Positions 33,952 through 44,022 are shown, numbered from the stretch's first letter. The stretch is DNA of 64,000 nucleotides from an uncultured Oscillospiraceae bacterium (GCA_902465155.1 CABQLY010000001.1:62001-126000), one strand, 5' to 3'. The notes: generated from the letters alone by a model not told the origin. Translations and numbers: made by a program.

Positions 33952-36549
33952 TTGGCCGGCGTTTCACCAATGATGCAGCAATATTTAAGCATTAAAGAGG
34001 CTAATCCTGAATCTATTTTGCTTTTTCGCTTAGGCGATTTTTACGAGATGTTTTTCGACGACGCCAAAACCTGCTCCGAGGAGCTGGATTTGGTGCTAAC
34101 GGGGAAGGACTGCGGGTTAGAGCAGCGCGCGCCCATGTGCGGCATTCCCTACCACAGCTGCGAATCCTACATTGCAAGGCTAATTCAAAAGGGCTACAAG
34201 GTTGCCATTTGCGAGCAAATGGAGGACCCGGCAACCGCCAAGGGCTTAGTAAAGCGGGAGGTGGTTCGGGTTATTACCCCCGGCACGGTAATAGAGGATT
34301 CTATGCTGGAGGAGGGCAAAAACAACTACCTTTGCGGCGTTGCGTTTGGCGAAAAAAGCGCCGGCGTTTGCTTTGTAGATGTTTCTACCGGCGAGGTGCA
34401 TTTAACCACCCTTGCGGGGGAGGAGCTGGAAAACCGCCTTATTAGCGAATTGGGCCGCTTTTTGCCCAGCGAGGTGCTGCTTTCGCAAAGCTACCGCCTT
34501 TACCCTAAATTAGAGCAGTTTTTAACCCAAACCCTAAGCTGCCGCATTTCGGTTTTGGCCGATGAAAAATTTTTGGCCGCCGGCAAAGGGGAGTTTGTGG
34601 TACGGCAGTTTAACACCCTTAGCGTAGAGCAGCTGGGCCTTTCGGCCAACTCGTGCGAAACCGCCGCTTTAGACGCCGTTTTGCAGTATTTAAGCGAAAA
34701 CGGAATGAGCAAGCTTTCGGGCCTGCAAAAAATTGACCGTTACACCAGCAGCAAGTACATGAACATAGACCTTTCCTCTATGCGGAATTTAGAGCTGATT
34801 GAAACCATGCGCGGCAAAACCAAGCGCGGCTCGCTGCTTTGGGTGTTAGATAAAACCAAAACCGCCATGGGCAAACGGCTGCTGCGCAGCTGGTTAGAGC
34901 AGCCGCTGCTTAGTATGCAGGGCATTTTGCAGCGGCAAAACGCGGTAGACGAGCTGGCAAGCGACGCCGTTTTGCTGGGCGAGGCCACCGAGTATTTAAC
35001 CGGTATGCGAGATGTTGAGCGGCTAATGACCCGTGTGGTTTACGGCACCGCCAACCCTAAGGAGGTGCAGGAGCTTGCCCGCACCATGAGCCGGTTTGCC
35101 CCGTTAAAGCAGCTGCTTTCTACCGCGCACAGCAAGCTGCTGCAAAGCCTGTTTCAAAGCATAGACCCGCTAACCGACCAGTGCGAGCTTATTGAGAATA
35201 CCTTGGCCGAAAACCCGCCCATTGGCATGAAGGACGGCAACATTATCCGCCCCGGCTTTAGCAGCGAGGTAGATTCTGTTCGCGCCGACATGAACGGCGG
35301 AAAGGATTTTATTACCCGGCTGGAGCTGCACGAAAAAGAGCGCACCGGCATTAAAAATTTAAAGGTGCGGTACAATAAGGTTTTTGGTTATTACATAGAG
35401 GTTCCGCTTTCGGCTGCAAACAGCGTGCCGGAGGATTATGTTCGCAAGCAGACCTTAACCAACGCCGAGCGCTACATTACCGATGAGCTAAAGAATTTTG
35501 AGGCGCGGTTTTTAGGCGCGCGCGAGCGGGATATTCAATTAGAGTTTGCGCTGTTTTGCAGCCTGCGCAACCAAATTGCCAACAATTTGCAGCGTATTCA
35601 GCAAACGGCGGCAGCCGTTGGGCAGTTAGATTCCCTTTGCTCGTTTGCTACGGTGGCAATTGCCAACAACTACTGCTGCCCGCGCATGAATACCGACGGC
35701 ATTTTAAACATTAACGCCGGACGCCACCCGGTGGTTGAAAGGGTCAGCAAAATCCCCTTTGTTGCGAACGATACGGTGTTAGACCAAAAGGAAAACCGCT
35801 GCGCCATTATTACCGGGCCAAACATGGCCGGTAAATCTACCTATATGCGGCAGGTTGCCATTATAACAATCATGGCCCAAATTGGCAGCTTTGTGCCGGC
35901 GCAATCGGCCAATATTCCAATCACCGACGCGGTGTTTACCCGTGTTGGCGCGTCCGACGACCTTGCAACCGGGCAGTCTACCTTTATGGTAGAAATGAAC
36001 GAGGTTGCCTACATTTTAAAAAACGCAACGCCAAACAGCCTTTTAATTTTAGATGAAATTGGCCGCGGAACCTCTACCTTTGACGGCATGGCCATTGCGC
36101 GGGCGGTGCTGGAGTATGTTGCCGACACCAAAAAGCTGGGCGCCAAAACGCTGTTTGCCACCCACTACCACGAGCTAACCGCGTTGGAAAACGAGCTAAA
36201 GGGCGTTAAGAACTACAACATTGCCGTAAAAAAACACGGCGATGACATTACTTTTTTAAGAAGAATTGTGCGCGGCGGGGCCGATGAAAGCTACGGCGTA
36301 GAGGTTGCAAAGCTGGCCGGGCTGCCCGCGGGGGTTATTCGCCGGGCAAAGGCCATTTTAAAAGAGCTGGAGGAAACCGGCGTAACGCGCGAGGTTCAAG
36401 TAGTGCAGCAGCCGGTGCAGCTGCCGCTTGGCGTTGGGGAATATAACGGCATTATTGAGGAGCTAAAGGCGTTAGATGTTAATGTTTTAACCCCTATTGA
36501 GGCGCTGGGCATTTTAAACGATATTGCCGGCCGCGCCAAAAAGGTTTAA
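33952..36549 (+). CDS. mutS: DNA mismatch repair protein MutS
   Basis: Encodes 865 residues, the usual length. The start is TTG at 33952 with AAAGGGGG about nine bases upstream. MutS recognises mismatches and small loops. The N-terminal mismatch-binding motif is in FRLGDFYEMFFDDA (Phe-x-Glu). The ATPase part has Walker A GPNMAGKST, Walker B LLILDEIGRGTSTFDG and the C-terminal ATHYHEL. It is followed 204 bases later by mutL in the same direction. Confidence 0.98.
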   Translation: MAGVSPMMQQYLSIKEANPESILLFRLGDFYEMFFDDAKTCSEELDLVLTGKDCGLEQRAPMCGIPYHSCESYIARLIQKGYKVAICEQMEDPATAKGLVKREVVRVITPGTVIEDSMLEEGKNNYLCGVAFGEKSAGVCFVDVSTGEVHLTTLAGEELENRLISELGRFLPSEVLLSQSYRLYPKLEQFLTQTLSCRISVLADEKFLAAGKGEFVVRQFNTLSVEQLGLSANSCETAALDAVLQYLSENGMSKLSGLQKIDRYTSSKYMNIDLSSMRNLELIETMRGKTKRGSLLWVLDKTKTAMGKRLLRSWLEQPLLSMQGILQRQNAVDELASDAVLLGEATEYLTGMRDVERLMTRVVYGTANPKEVQELARTMSRFAPLKQLLSTAHSKLLQSLFQSIDPLTDQCELIENTLAENPPIGMKDGNIIRPGFSSEVDSVRADMNGGKDFITRLELHEKERTGIKNLKVRYNKVFGYYIEVPLSAANSVPEDYVRKQTLTNAERYITDELKNFEARFLGARERDIQLEFALFCSLRNQIANNLQRIQQTAAAVGQLDSLCSFATVAIANNYCCPRMNTDGILNINAGRHPVVERVSKIPFVANDTVLDQKENRCAIITGPNMAGKSTYMRQVAIITIMAQIGSFVPAQSANIPITDAVFTRVGASDDLATGQSTFMVEMNEVAYILKNATPNSLLILDEIGRGTSTFDGMAIARAVLEYVADTKKLGAKTLFATHYHELTALENELKGVKNYNIAVKKHGDDITFLRRIVRGGADESYGVEVAKLAGLPAGVIRRAKAILKELEETGVTREVQVVQQPVQLPLGVGEYNGIIEELKALDVNVLTPIEALGILNDIAGRAKKV

Positions 36550-36753
36550 CGCCCGGGGAACCAGGCCAAAGCAAACGGCCTTAAACAGCCTAAAGGCAAT
36601 TGCTAAAAACGCCCCAAAGCCGTTTTAAAGCGGCCGGCTAAAAGCAGCCGCCTTAAAGCAATTGGCTAAAGGGGCAAAGGCCAAACCCGGCTGCTGCCGC
36701 CAATAAAACTGCCGGCCCTGCCGGAACAATGTTATAAAAAGGGAGGAACAAAA

Positions 36754-38853
36754 ATGCCGCAAATTAAGGTGTTGCCAAAAAATATTGCAGAGCTTATTGC
36801 CGCCGGCGAGGTGGTAGAACGCCCGGCCTCGGTGATTAAAGAGCTGGTAGAAAACGCTATTGACGCCGGTGCCACCACCGTTACGGTAGAAATTCAGCAC
36901 GGCGGCGTTACCTATATGCGGGTGGCCGATAACGGCTGCGGAATTGAGCGGGACCAGATCCGTACGGCATTTTTGCGCCACGCCACCAGTAAGGTTGCCT
37001 CGGCAGAGGACCTAAACTCTATTTTAACCCTAGGCTTTCGGGGCGAGGCTTTGGCCTCGGTTTGCGCGGTAGCAAAGGTAGAAATGATTACCGCGGCCGC
37101 CGGTGCCGAGCTGGGGGCCTGCTACACCATACACGGCGGGGAGGAGCTTTCGCTGGAGGACGCCGGCTGCCCGCAGGGCACCACGGTAATTGTGCGGGAT
37201 CTATTTTACAATGTGCCCGCCAGAATGAAGTTTTTAAAAAAAGATGTAACCGAGGGCAGCGCCGTTGGCGCAATTATGGACCGTTTAGCCCTTTCGCACC
37301 CCGAAATTAGCTTTCATTTTATAAAAGACGGCAAGCAGGTGCTGGCCACCGCGGGCGACGGCAAGCAGCGCTCGGCCATTTACGCCGTTTTAGGGCGCGA
37401 TTTTTCAAAGGCAATGATGCAGCTGCCGGAAGTGGAGGGCCCCGTTACGGTAAGCGGGTTTACCTGCCGCCCCACCAACTGCCGCCCCAACCGCAACGGC
37501 CAGTTCTTTTTTATAAACGGCCGGTTTATAAAATCCGGCACGGTTTCGGCCGCGTTAGATCAAGCCTACAAAAATTCCGCCATGGTGGGCAAGTTCCCCG
37601 CCTGCGTGTTAAATATTAGCATAGACCCGAATTTTGTAGATGTAAATGTGCACCCCACTAAAACCGAGGTGCGCTTTACCAACGAGCGCCTGGTTTTTGA
37701 GGCCGTTTACCGCACGGTAAAGGCGGCGCTTGCCGCGGGGGACGAACGCCCCGAAATTCGCCTGCCGCAAAAAAAACAGCCCTTTGCCGAACCAAATAAC
37801 GTGCAGTTTCAGCAGGCGGCGGTAGATTTAAGCACCCTGCCGGAAAAGGAAAAAGAGGACGAGCGAGATTCCATTATTACCCTGTGGGACGACAGCAAAA
37901 TTGCGGCCAGCAGCTTAACGCCCGGCTCTTACCGGCTGTTCGAGGTGCAGCCGCACCGCCCGGATGGCGCTAAGGTGAATTTAGATATTGCCGTAGACCA
38001 AACCGTGGCCGAACCGGCGCAAAACGCCGCGGGCAAGCCGGCCGGGCAAGAAACGCCAAGCGCCCCGGCCAATAACGCTTCGCCGGCCCCGGTGGCGGGG
38101 CAAAGCGCCCCAACAAATTCGGCGAGGCAAAGCGCCCCAACCAGTTTTGCCGGGCAAGGCTTGCCGGGCAATTCGGCCCATTTAGCCGGGCAGGGCCCGC
38201 CGCAAAATGCCAACAGCGGGGTGGGGGCAGCGCCAAGCTCGGCCGAGGCCCCGGCCAACGCAGAGCCCCAAACCAACGAGCCGAATTTTAACCACCTAAG
38301 GTATGTTGGTCAGGCGTTTGATACTTACATTTTAGTTAGCTTAGAAAACACATTGTATTTTATTGATAAACACGCCGCGCACGAGCGCATGAATTTTGAA
38401 AAGCTAAAGGCGGCGCGGCAGGTAAACCCGCAGCTGCTGTTAGAGCCGGTGGCGGTAAACCTGCTGCCGCAGGAGCACGCCGCCGTTTTAGAGCGGCAAG
38501 GTGAGCTGAAAAGCTACGGCGTAGAGGTAGAGGATTTTGGCAACGGCGCCGTGCTGGTTCGCGCCGTTCCAAGCGAGCTTTCGGGCGTAGATGTGCCCAC
38601 GCTAATGAGCGAAATTGCCGGCAATATTTTAGAAAAATCTACCTGCGAAAGCGACCGTACCAACGCCATTTTGCACAGCATTGCCTGTAAGGCTGCCATT
38701 AAAGCGGGCGATTACACCTCGGTAACCGAGCAGTTGGCGCTTGCCAAAACGGTGCTGAGCCGGGCCGATTTAATGTACTGCCCGCACGGTCGGCCCATTG
38801 CCTTTAAGCTAACCCGGCAGGAGCTGGAAAAGCAGTTTGGCAGGCTGGTGTAA
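36754..38853 (+). CDS. mutL: DNA mismatch repair protein MutL
   Basis: Encodes 699 residues. The GHKL ATPase lies at the N-terminus (IKELVENAIDAG, VADNGCGI, LGFRGEAL). A low-complexity linker (about 420-505) is rich in Ala, Pro, Gly, Gln and Ser and holds degenerate nine-residue repeats (AGQSAPTNS-like). The C-terminal dimerisation domain keeps the endonuclease metal motif DKHAAHERMNFE and CPHGRP, so MutL can nick DNA itself, as expected where MutH is absent. Its stop overlaps the miaA start by one base. Confidence 0.97.
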   Translation: MPQIKVLPKNIAELIAAGEVVERPASVIKELVENAIDAGATTVTVEIQHGGVTYMRVADNGCGIERDQIRTAFLRHATSKVASAEDLNSILTLGFRGEALASVCAVAKVEMITAAAGAELGACYTIHGGEELSLEDAGCPQGTTVIVRDLFYNVPARMKFLKKDVTEGSAVGAIMDRLALSHPEISFHFIKDGKQVLATAGDGKQRSAIYAVLGRDFSKAMMQLPEVEGPVTVSGFTCRPTNCRPNRNGQFFFINGRFIKSGTVSAALDQAYKNSAMVGKFPACVLNISIDPNFVDVNVHPTKTEVRFTNERLVFEAVYRTVKAALAAGDERPEIRLPQKKQPFAEPNNVQFQQAAVDLSTLPEKEKEDERDSIITLWDDSKIAASSLTPGSYRLFEVQPHRPDGAKVNLDIAVDQTVAEPAQNAAGKPAGQETPSAPANNASPAPVAGQSAPTNSARQSAPTSFAGQGLPGNSAHLAGQGPPQNANSGVGAAPSSAEAPANAEPQTNEPNFNHLRYVGQAFDTYILVSLENTLYFIDKHAAHERMNFEKLKAARQVNPQLLLEPVAVNLLPQEHAAVLERQGELKSYGVEVEDFGNGAVLVRAVPSELSGVDVPTLMSEIAGNILEKSTCESDRTNAILHSIACKAAIKAGDYTSVTEQLALAKTVLSRADLMYCPHGRPIAFKLTRQELEKQFGRLV

Positions 38854-39806
38854 TGGGGGCAAAATTAAAGCCGGTTGTTTACATTGTTGGGCCAACCGCC
38901 GGCGGTAAAACGGCCCTTTCGGTGCAGCTGGCACAGCGCTTTGGCGGCGAAATTATTTGCGGCGATTCTATGCAGATTTACCGCAATATGCCTATTGCCA
39001 CCGCCGCCCCAACCCAAAGCGAAAAAGCCGCCGTGCCGCACCGGCTGTTTGAGTTTTTAAGCCCGGCCGAAGAGTACAGCGTTTCGCGCTATGTTGCCGA
39101 CGCCAAGCGGGAAATTAACGCCGTACACGCAGCGGGGCACCTGCCCTTTGTAGTTGGCGGAACCGGGCTGTATATTCAAAGCCTGGCCGAAAATGTTCAA
39201 TTTGGTCAAGAGGGGCAAAACGGGGCCGTTCGGGCGCACCTGCAAAGCCAGGCGCTGCAAAACGGCACGGCTCCCCTTTACGCCCGCCTGCAGCAGTGCG
39301 ACCCGGCCGCGGCCGAAAAAATTAACCCGAATGACCAAAAACGCATTATTCGCGCGTTAGAGGTTTTTGAAACAACCGGCGAGCGCATCAGCGAGCGTGC
39401 CGCCCGCTCTAAGGCGGCGGGGCAGCTGTACCGCAACCTTGTAATTGGCGTTTTTTTTAAAAACCGCGAGCTGCTTTACAGCCGCATTAACGCTAGGGTA
39501 GAGCAAATGCTGCAAAACGGCCTGCTGCAAGAGGCTGCCGCTGCCGGCAAGGCCGGCCCTACTGCCTGCCAGGCCATTGGCCACAAAGAGCTTTTTGCCG
39601 CCCTGCAGGGGCAGGAGGAGCTAAGCACCGCCGTTAAGCGGCTAAAGCAGCAAACCCGCCGTTATGCCAAGCGGCAAATCACCTGGTTTTCAAAAATGCC
39701 GGGGCTGCACCCAATTTACATGGACGAAAGCCCTGACCCGTTTTTGCAGGCCGCCGCATTGGTAGGGGATTTTTTAAAGGAGGAAAACGAAGCCCGTGAG
39801 CCCTAA
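38853..39806 (+). CDS. miaA: tRNA dimethylallyltransferase
   Basis: Encodes 317 residues. MiaA transfers a dimethylallyl group to A37 of tRNAs reading UNN codons; MiaB then adds the methylthio group. P-loop: VGPTAGGKTAL. Other family stretches: GDSMQIYRNMPIATA, PFVVGGTGLYIQSL and QTRRYAKRQITWF. It starts at the TAATG junction with mutL and overlaps the next gene by 11 bases. Confidence 0.97.
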   Translation: MGAKLKPVVYIVGPTAGGKTALSVQLAQRFGGEIICGDSMQIYRNMPIATAAPTQSEKAAVPHRLFEFLSPAEEYSVSRYVADAKREINAVHAAGHLPFVVGGTGLYIQSLAENVQFGQEGQNGAVRAHLQSQALQNGTAPLYARLQQCDPAAAEKINPNDQKRIIRALEVFETTGERISERAARSKAAGQLYRNLVIGVFFKNRELLYSRINARVEQMLQNGLLQEAAAAGKAGPTACQAIGHKELFAALQGQEELSTAVKRLKQQTRRYAKRQITWFSKMPGLHPIYMDESPDPFLQAAALVGDFLKEENEAREP

Positions 39807-41010
39807 AGCAAAAAAGTTTTGGCAGGTGTGCCTTGTTTTGCTGGTGCTAACCTTTTTTGGCTACCAGCTGTACGCCGCCGTTTACAAGCCTATTACAACG
39901 GCCACGGCCGTTTCTTACAGCACTTACGACGGCATTGGCATTACCGGCTATTTTGTGCGGGACGAGGTGCTGGTGCAAAACAACGCCAACGGCGCGGTGC
40001 GGTATGTGGTAAGCGAGGGCGAAAAGGTTTCTAAGGGCGGTGTGATTGCCGAGGTTTACCAAAATGCCGCAGCTGCCGCCAGCGTTACCCAAGCGGCCGA
40101 TCTGCGCCAGCAAATTGAGACCTTAGAGGCTATGAATTCGGTTACAGACCCTTCGGCGGTTGATTTAGATACGCTGAACAACCGTATTCGCACCGCATAC
40201 ATCTCGCTGCTGAACCGTACCGATAACGGCAGCCTGCAGGAGGCCGCAGCCGCCGCCGAGGAGCTGCGAAGCATGATAAATAAAAAGCAAATTGTTACCG
40301 GCGGGGTTACGGGGTTTGATGCTCTACTAAGCTCCCTTAAAACCAAGCTTTCGGCGCTGGAGGGCAATAAGCCGCAGCCGCTGAATACCGTAAGGGCACA
40401 AAGCTCCGGCTTTTTTGTACCGTCGGTAGACGGGTTGGAAACGGTGCTGACCCCCGCCGCCATGGATACCATTGACGAGCAAACCTTTAACACGCTTACC
40501 AAAACCGCTAAGGCCGGCAACGGGTTTGGCAAAATTGTTTCAGACTACACCTGGTACATTGTTGCTAAAATGGATAACGACCAGTATTTAAACTTTAACA
40601 CCGGCAACACCGTTCGGCTAAAAACGGCTATTTCCGGCTGCGAGGAGTTAGAAGCGCAGGTTTACCGGGTGCAGGTTACCAAAAATAAAGATTCGGCCAT
40701 TGTGGTGTTAAAATGCAGCGTCATGAACGGCGAAATTGCCACCACGCGCAGTGCCGCCATGACGGTAATTAACGAAAGCTACGACGGTATTAAAATCAGC
40801 AAAAAATCGGTTCGCGTGGTAAACGGTGCCACCGGCGTTTATGTAATGCAGGGCAGCACCGTTAAATTTAAGCCGGTAAACATTTTGTACACCGGCGACA
40901 ACTATGTTATTTGCGAAAAAAACGAGACCGGCGATACCGGCAAGCTTCGTTTGTACGACGAGGTAATAGAGAAAGGAAAGGACCTTTATGACGGAAAGTT
41001 CATTCAGTAA
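39796..41010 (+). CDS. HlyD-like membrane-anchored protein
   Basis: Encodes 404 residues with a GTG start at 39796, behind AAGGAGGAAAA inside the end of miaA. One N-terminal membrane segment (about 9-28) is followed by a lipoyl-like half-motif (VSEGEKVSKGGVIAEVY), a helical region (about 93-160) and a beta-rich C-terminal part. This is the layout of HlyD-type adaptor proteins, but no ABC or RND exporter lies near. In Clostridia a protein of this kind often stands before yggS and sepF, so a role in the cell envelope or division is possible. Its end overlaps yggS by 23 bases. Confidence 0.7.
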   Translation: MSPKAKKFWQVCLVLLVLTFFGYQLYAAVYKPITTATAVSYSTYDGIGITGYFVRDEVLVQNNANGAVRYVVSEGEKVSKGGVIAEVYQNAAAAASVTQAADLRQQIETLEAMNSVTDPSAVDLDTLNNRIRTAYISLLNRTDNGSLQEAAAAAEELRSMINKKQIVTGGVTGFDALLSSLKTKLSALEGNKPQPLNTVRAQSSGFFVPSVDGLETVLTPAAMDTIDEQTFNTLTKTAKAGNGFGKIVSDYTWYIVAKMDNDQYLNFNTGNTVRLKTAISGCEELEAQVYRVQVTKNKDSAIVVLKCSVMNGEIATTRSAAMTVINESYDGIKISKKSVRVVNGATGVYVMQGSTVKFKPVNILYTGDNYVICEKNETGDTGKLRLYDEVIEKGKDLYDGKFIQ

Positions 41011-41728
41011 CGCGGGCGAAATTGATTTGCAAAAAAGGGCCGTAGAGCAAAATTTTAAAAAAATTTGCGCCAATATGGCTGCGGCGGCGCAGCGCAGCGG
41101 ACGAGACCCGAAAAGCGTTACCCTGCTGGCTGCTACCAAAACCGTTTGCCCCGAGGTTATTAATTACGCCATTGAGCTGGGCGTGCCCTGCATTGGTGAA
41201 AACCGCGTACAGGAATTTTTGCAAAAGCTGCCGCAGCTGAAAAGCGGCGCCCGCCGCGATTTTATTGGCCACCTGCAAACCAACAAGGTAAAGGATATTG
41301 TAGGCAAGGTGGCAATGATTCACTCGGTCCACTCGCTAAAGCTTGCGCGGGAAGTTGGCAAGGTAAGCGAAAGGTTGGGTCTAAACACCCCCGTTTTGCT
41401 GGAGGTTAATTTAGCGGGGGAGGAGAGCAAAAGCGGATTTTTAAAAACGCAGCTGCTTGAAGTCCTGCCCGAAATTGCCAAAATTAAGGGCATTACGGTG
41501 TGCGGATTAATGGCAATTCCCCCAATTTGCGAAAATAATGAAAAAAATCGGCCTTATTTTAAAGAATTGCACAAACTATTTGTTGACATTGGCACTAAAA
41601 AAATAGATAATATATATATGGAGCATTTGTCTATGGGCATGTCCGACGATTACGAAACCGCCATTGAAGAGGGCGCCACCATTATTCGGGTTGGCACCGC
41701 GCTGTTTGGCCGCCGGGTGTACCAATAG
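40988..41728 (+). CDS. yggS: PLP homeostasis protein (YggS/YlmE)
   Basis: Encodes 246 residues, a TIM-barrel protein that binds pyridoxal phosphate but has no known enzyme activity. The PLP lysine lies in TLLAATKTV. HFIGHLQTNK-type sequence is seen as DFIGHLQTNKVKDIV, and the C-terminal SMGMSDDYETAIEEGATIIR is diagnostic. GAAAGGAAAGG precedes the ATG. In Gram-positive bacteria this gene leads the division cluster with sepF and divIVA. Confidence 0.95.
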   Translation: MTESSFSNAGEIDLQKRAVEQNFKKICANMAAAAQRSGRDPKSVTLLAATKTVCPEVINYAIELGVPCIGENRVQEFLQKLPQLKSGARRDFIGHLQTNKVKDIVGKVAMIHSVHSLKLAREVGKVSERLGLNTPVLLEVNLAGEESKSGFLKTQLLEVLPEIAKIKGITVCGLMAIPPICENNEKNRPYFKELHKLFVDIGTKKIDNIYMEHLSMGMSDDYETAIEEGATIIRVGTALFGRRVYQ

Positions 41729-41887
41729 GTTAGGCTTAATGCAATGGGGTCGGGGCTTACCCGGCCAAGGCCAATTATTGCCGGCTCGGGCTAATTTTGC
41801 CCAGGCTGCTTTTTGCGGCCGCAGCCCTGCTTTTAAAGCCCAAGGCGGGCTTGTACCCTTAAAAAAGTTTAACGGAGGTTTAAAAAG

Positions 41888-42361
41888 ATGGGTATGAAAG
41901 ATTTTTTCAGCAAATTAATTCCGTCTGACGACGCATACGAGGAGGACGAAGATATTTTTGAGGAGGAAACCGCCGCAGAGGAGGACGCCGACGAGGAGCC
42001 GGCTCAACCCAACAAGCTGTTTGGCCGCCGCTCGGCCGAGCCGGCGCACCGCAGCGCCCAAAGCGGCACCGGCCGCCCGCAGGTGCAGGTGGTGCTGGTA
42101 AAACCAACAAGATATGAAGACGCCCCCTCTATTGCCGACCATTTAAACGCCCGCAAAACCGTTGTTTTAAATATGGAATCGGCCAACCGCGAGGTCAGCC
42201 GCCGCTTGCTGGACTTTTTAAGTGGTTCGGCCTATTCTACCCGCTCTACCATTAAAAAGGTTGCCAACAGCACCTACATTATTACCCCCGCCAATGTAGA
42301 TGTTTTAGGCGAGCTGATTGCCGACGAGGCAGAAAGCAGCACCGGCAGCATTTTTGAATAA
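41888..42361 (+). CDS. sepF: Cell division protein SepF
   Basis: Encodes 157 residues. An amphipathic N-terminal helix (GMKDFFSKLIP) for membrane binding is followed by a strongly acidic stretch (about 14-40) and the globular SepF domain (about 65-150), with RYEDAPSIADHLNARKTVVL and RRLLDFLSGSAYS. SepF tethers FtsZ to the membrane. The stop overlaps the ylmH start by one base. The membrane protein YlmG, often encoded between sepF and ylmH, is missing here. Confidence 0.93.
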   Translation: MGMKDFFSKLIPSDDAYEEDEDIFEEETAAEEDADEEPAQPNKLFGRRSAEPAHRSAQSGTGRPQVQVVLVKPTRYEDAPSIADHLNARKTVVLNMESANREVSRRLLDFLSGSAYSTRSTIKKVANSTYIITPANVDVLGELIADEAESSTGSIFE

Positions 42362-43113
42362 TGCCGGAAAACGACCTAAAAAACCTGGCCGACCGTGCGG
42401 CCGACGCCATTCGCCTTTGCCGCCTGCGTAATGTGCCAAAATTTGTGGGCTTTTTAAGCCCCGAGCAGGCCGCGTACCTAAAAAACGCTTTTTCGGCCGA
42501 GCCGGTGGTGTTTTTTGGCGGCGCAAAGGGCTGCGAGCGTACGCTGCTTGGCGCGTTGCCCGGCTATGTTTCGCAGCCGGAGCAGGCTTTTCCAATTACG
42601 CTGCTTTGTTTTGAGTACCCGGCGGGGTTTACCCTTTCACACCGGGATGTTTTAGGCACCCTAATGGCGCAGGGCATTGTGCGGGCCGGCGTGGGCGATA
42701 TTTTATTTGCCCCGGGCCGGGCGTACGCCTTTGTGCTAAGCGAGCTTAGCAGTTACCTGCTGCAGCAGGTGCAAAAAATTGGCGGCGTTGGGGTAAAGCC
42801 CCGGGTTGCCAACGCGCAGGAGCTGGCGCTTTTGCAGCAAAACGCCCCTAAAAAAGAGCTGAGCTTTACGGTAGCCTCCCTGCGGCTGGACGCCGTACTC
42901 AGCGGCCTTTTAAACACCGGGCGCGCCGCTGCCGAGGGGTTGATTGCCGACGGCCGCGTTTGCGTAAATTCCTTTGCGGCGCAAAAGCCAACCAAAAAGG
43001 TTGCCGCGGGCGATGTAATTACCGTGCGCGGCGCCGGGAAGTTTAAAATTATTAGCGCAGGGGGCGCCACCCGCAAAGGGCGGGAGCGCGTTTTGGCTGA
43101 AAAGTATTTATAA
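42361..43113 (+). CDS. ylmH: YlmH-family S4-domain RNA-binding protein
   Basis: Encodes 250 residues. The N-terminal part with VPKFVGFLSPEQAAYLK and the C-terminal S4 domain (about 180-240, with LRLDAVLSGLLNTGRAAAEG and DGRVCVNSF) match YlmH. Family members bind ribosomal RNA, and some take part in rescue of stalled ribosomes. It sits in the standard division cluster and overlaps sepF by one base. Confidence 0.9.
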   Translation: MPENDLKNLADRAADAIRLCRLRNVPKFVGFLSPEQAAYLKNAFSAEPVVFFGGAKGCERTLLGALPGYVSQPEQAFPITLLCFEYPAGFTLSHRDVLGTLMAQGIVRAGVGDILFAPGRAYAFVLSELSSYLLQQVQKIGGVGVKPRVANAQELALLQQNAPKKELSFTVASLRLDAVLSGLLNTGRAAAEGLIADGRVCVNSFAAQKPTKKVAAGDVITVRGAGKFKIISAGGATRKGRERVLAEKYL

Positions 43114-43131
43114 TTTTTTGGAGGTTTAAAA

Positions 43132-44022
43132 ATGCATACGGCAGAATTTATTCGCACCACAAAGTTTGATAAATCCATGAGCGGTTACCGCGTTTCGGAT
43201 GTTGAAATGTTTTTGGAGGAGATTGCCGACGATTTTGACGAGCTGACCCGCCAAAACAAGGCCCTGGCCGACCGTGTTGCCCAGCTTACCAAAGAGCTGG
43301 AGCAGGCAAAGGGCAGTGCCCCGGCCGCCGCGCCCAAAACGCCGGTAGCTAAGGTAGATAATTCTGCCAGTATGGAGAATGTGCAGGGCATTTTAGTTAG
43401 CGCCCAGCGTTTTTCCGACCAAATTATTAACGAAGCCAACGAAAAAGCCGCCGCTATTTTAGACGAGGCGAACCACAAAGCGCAGGAAATTGACGAAAAG
43501 GTTGCAACGGTGCTGAACGCCTTTGAAAAAGATATTGCCGAGCGCAAAGCCAGCGCCGACGCCGAGGTAGACCGTATGCTTACCGAGGCGGCCGCAAAGT
43601 CTGAGGGCTTGGTTACCGCCGCGCACGACAGTGTTGCTCGCCAGCAGCTGTTGTTTGATAAATTAAAAGTGCAGGTTTCGGAGTTTAAAAAGGCGATGTT
43701 TGAAAACCACAAGCAGCAGCTGGAGGTTTTGCAAAAATTCCCCGATAGCGTTCCCTACGACCCGGAGCGCGCCGCCAAAGCCATTGCCTTTGAGGTAGAA
43801 AGCGAGCCGGATTTTAAAGCCTTTTTGCCCCGCAATCCCGAATATACCGCCCCGGCGAACGAGACAGCCCAGGCTGCCGAGCCGGTTGCCGAGCCGGTTG
43901 CCGAACAGGCCGTCCCGGCCCAAGCGGCTGCCAAAGCCCCGGTAATGCCGGCAGTCCCCGAGCCAATTATTCAAGAGCCGGTAGAGCTAGCTGCCAATGC
44001 CCCGGCTGAGCAGGCAAAGTAA
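43132..44022 (+). CDS. divIVA: DivIVA-domain protein
   Basis: Encodes 296 residues. The N-terminal lipid-binding/DivIVA motif is changed but clear (FIRTTKFDKSMSGYRVSDVE then MFLEEIADDF). A coiled coil (about 30-60) and a long helical part (about 85-215) follow. The C-terminal 80 residues are rich in Ala, Pro, Glu and Val with repeats of the AEPVAEPV kind. DivIVA proteins mark curved membrane at poles and septa and direct wall growth or septum placement. A folded RNA candidate lies directly downstream. Confidence 0.9.
   Translation: MHTAEFIRTTKFDKSMSGYRVSDVEMFLEEIADDFDELTRQNKALADRVAQLTKELEQAKGSAPAAAPKTPVAKVDNSASMENVQGILVSAQRFSDQIINEANEKAAAILDEANHKAQEIDEKVATVLNAFEKDIAERKASADAEVDRMLTEAAAKSEGLVTAAHDSVARQQLLFDKLKVQVSEFKKAMFENHKQQLEVLQKFPDSVPYDPERAAKAIAFEVESEPDFKAFLPRNPEYTAPANETAQAAEPVAEPVAEQAVPAQAAAKAPVMPAVPEPIIQEPVELAANAPAEQAK

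Noticed and set aside
36550..36753. Repeated TTAAAG and GGCC words in the mutS-mutL gap
   Set aside because: Short words of this kind occur in most gaps of the window; no stable periodic repeat or hairpin with T-tract was found.
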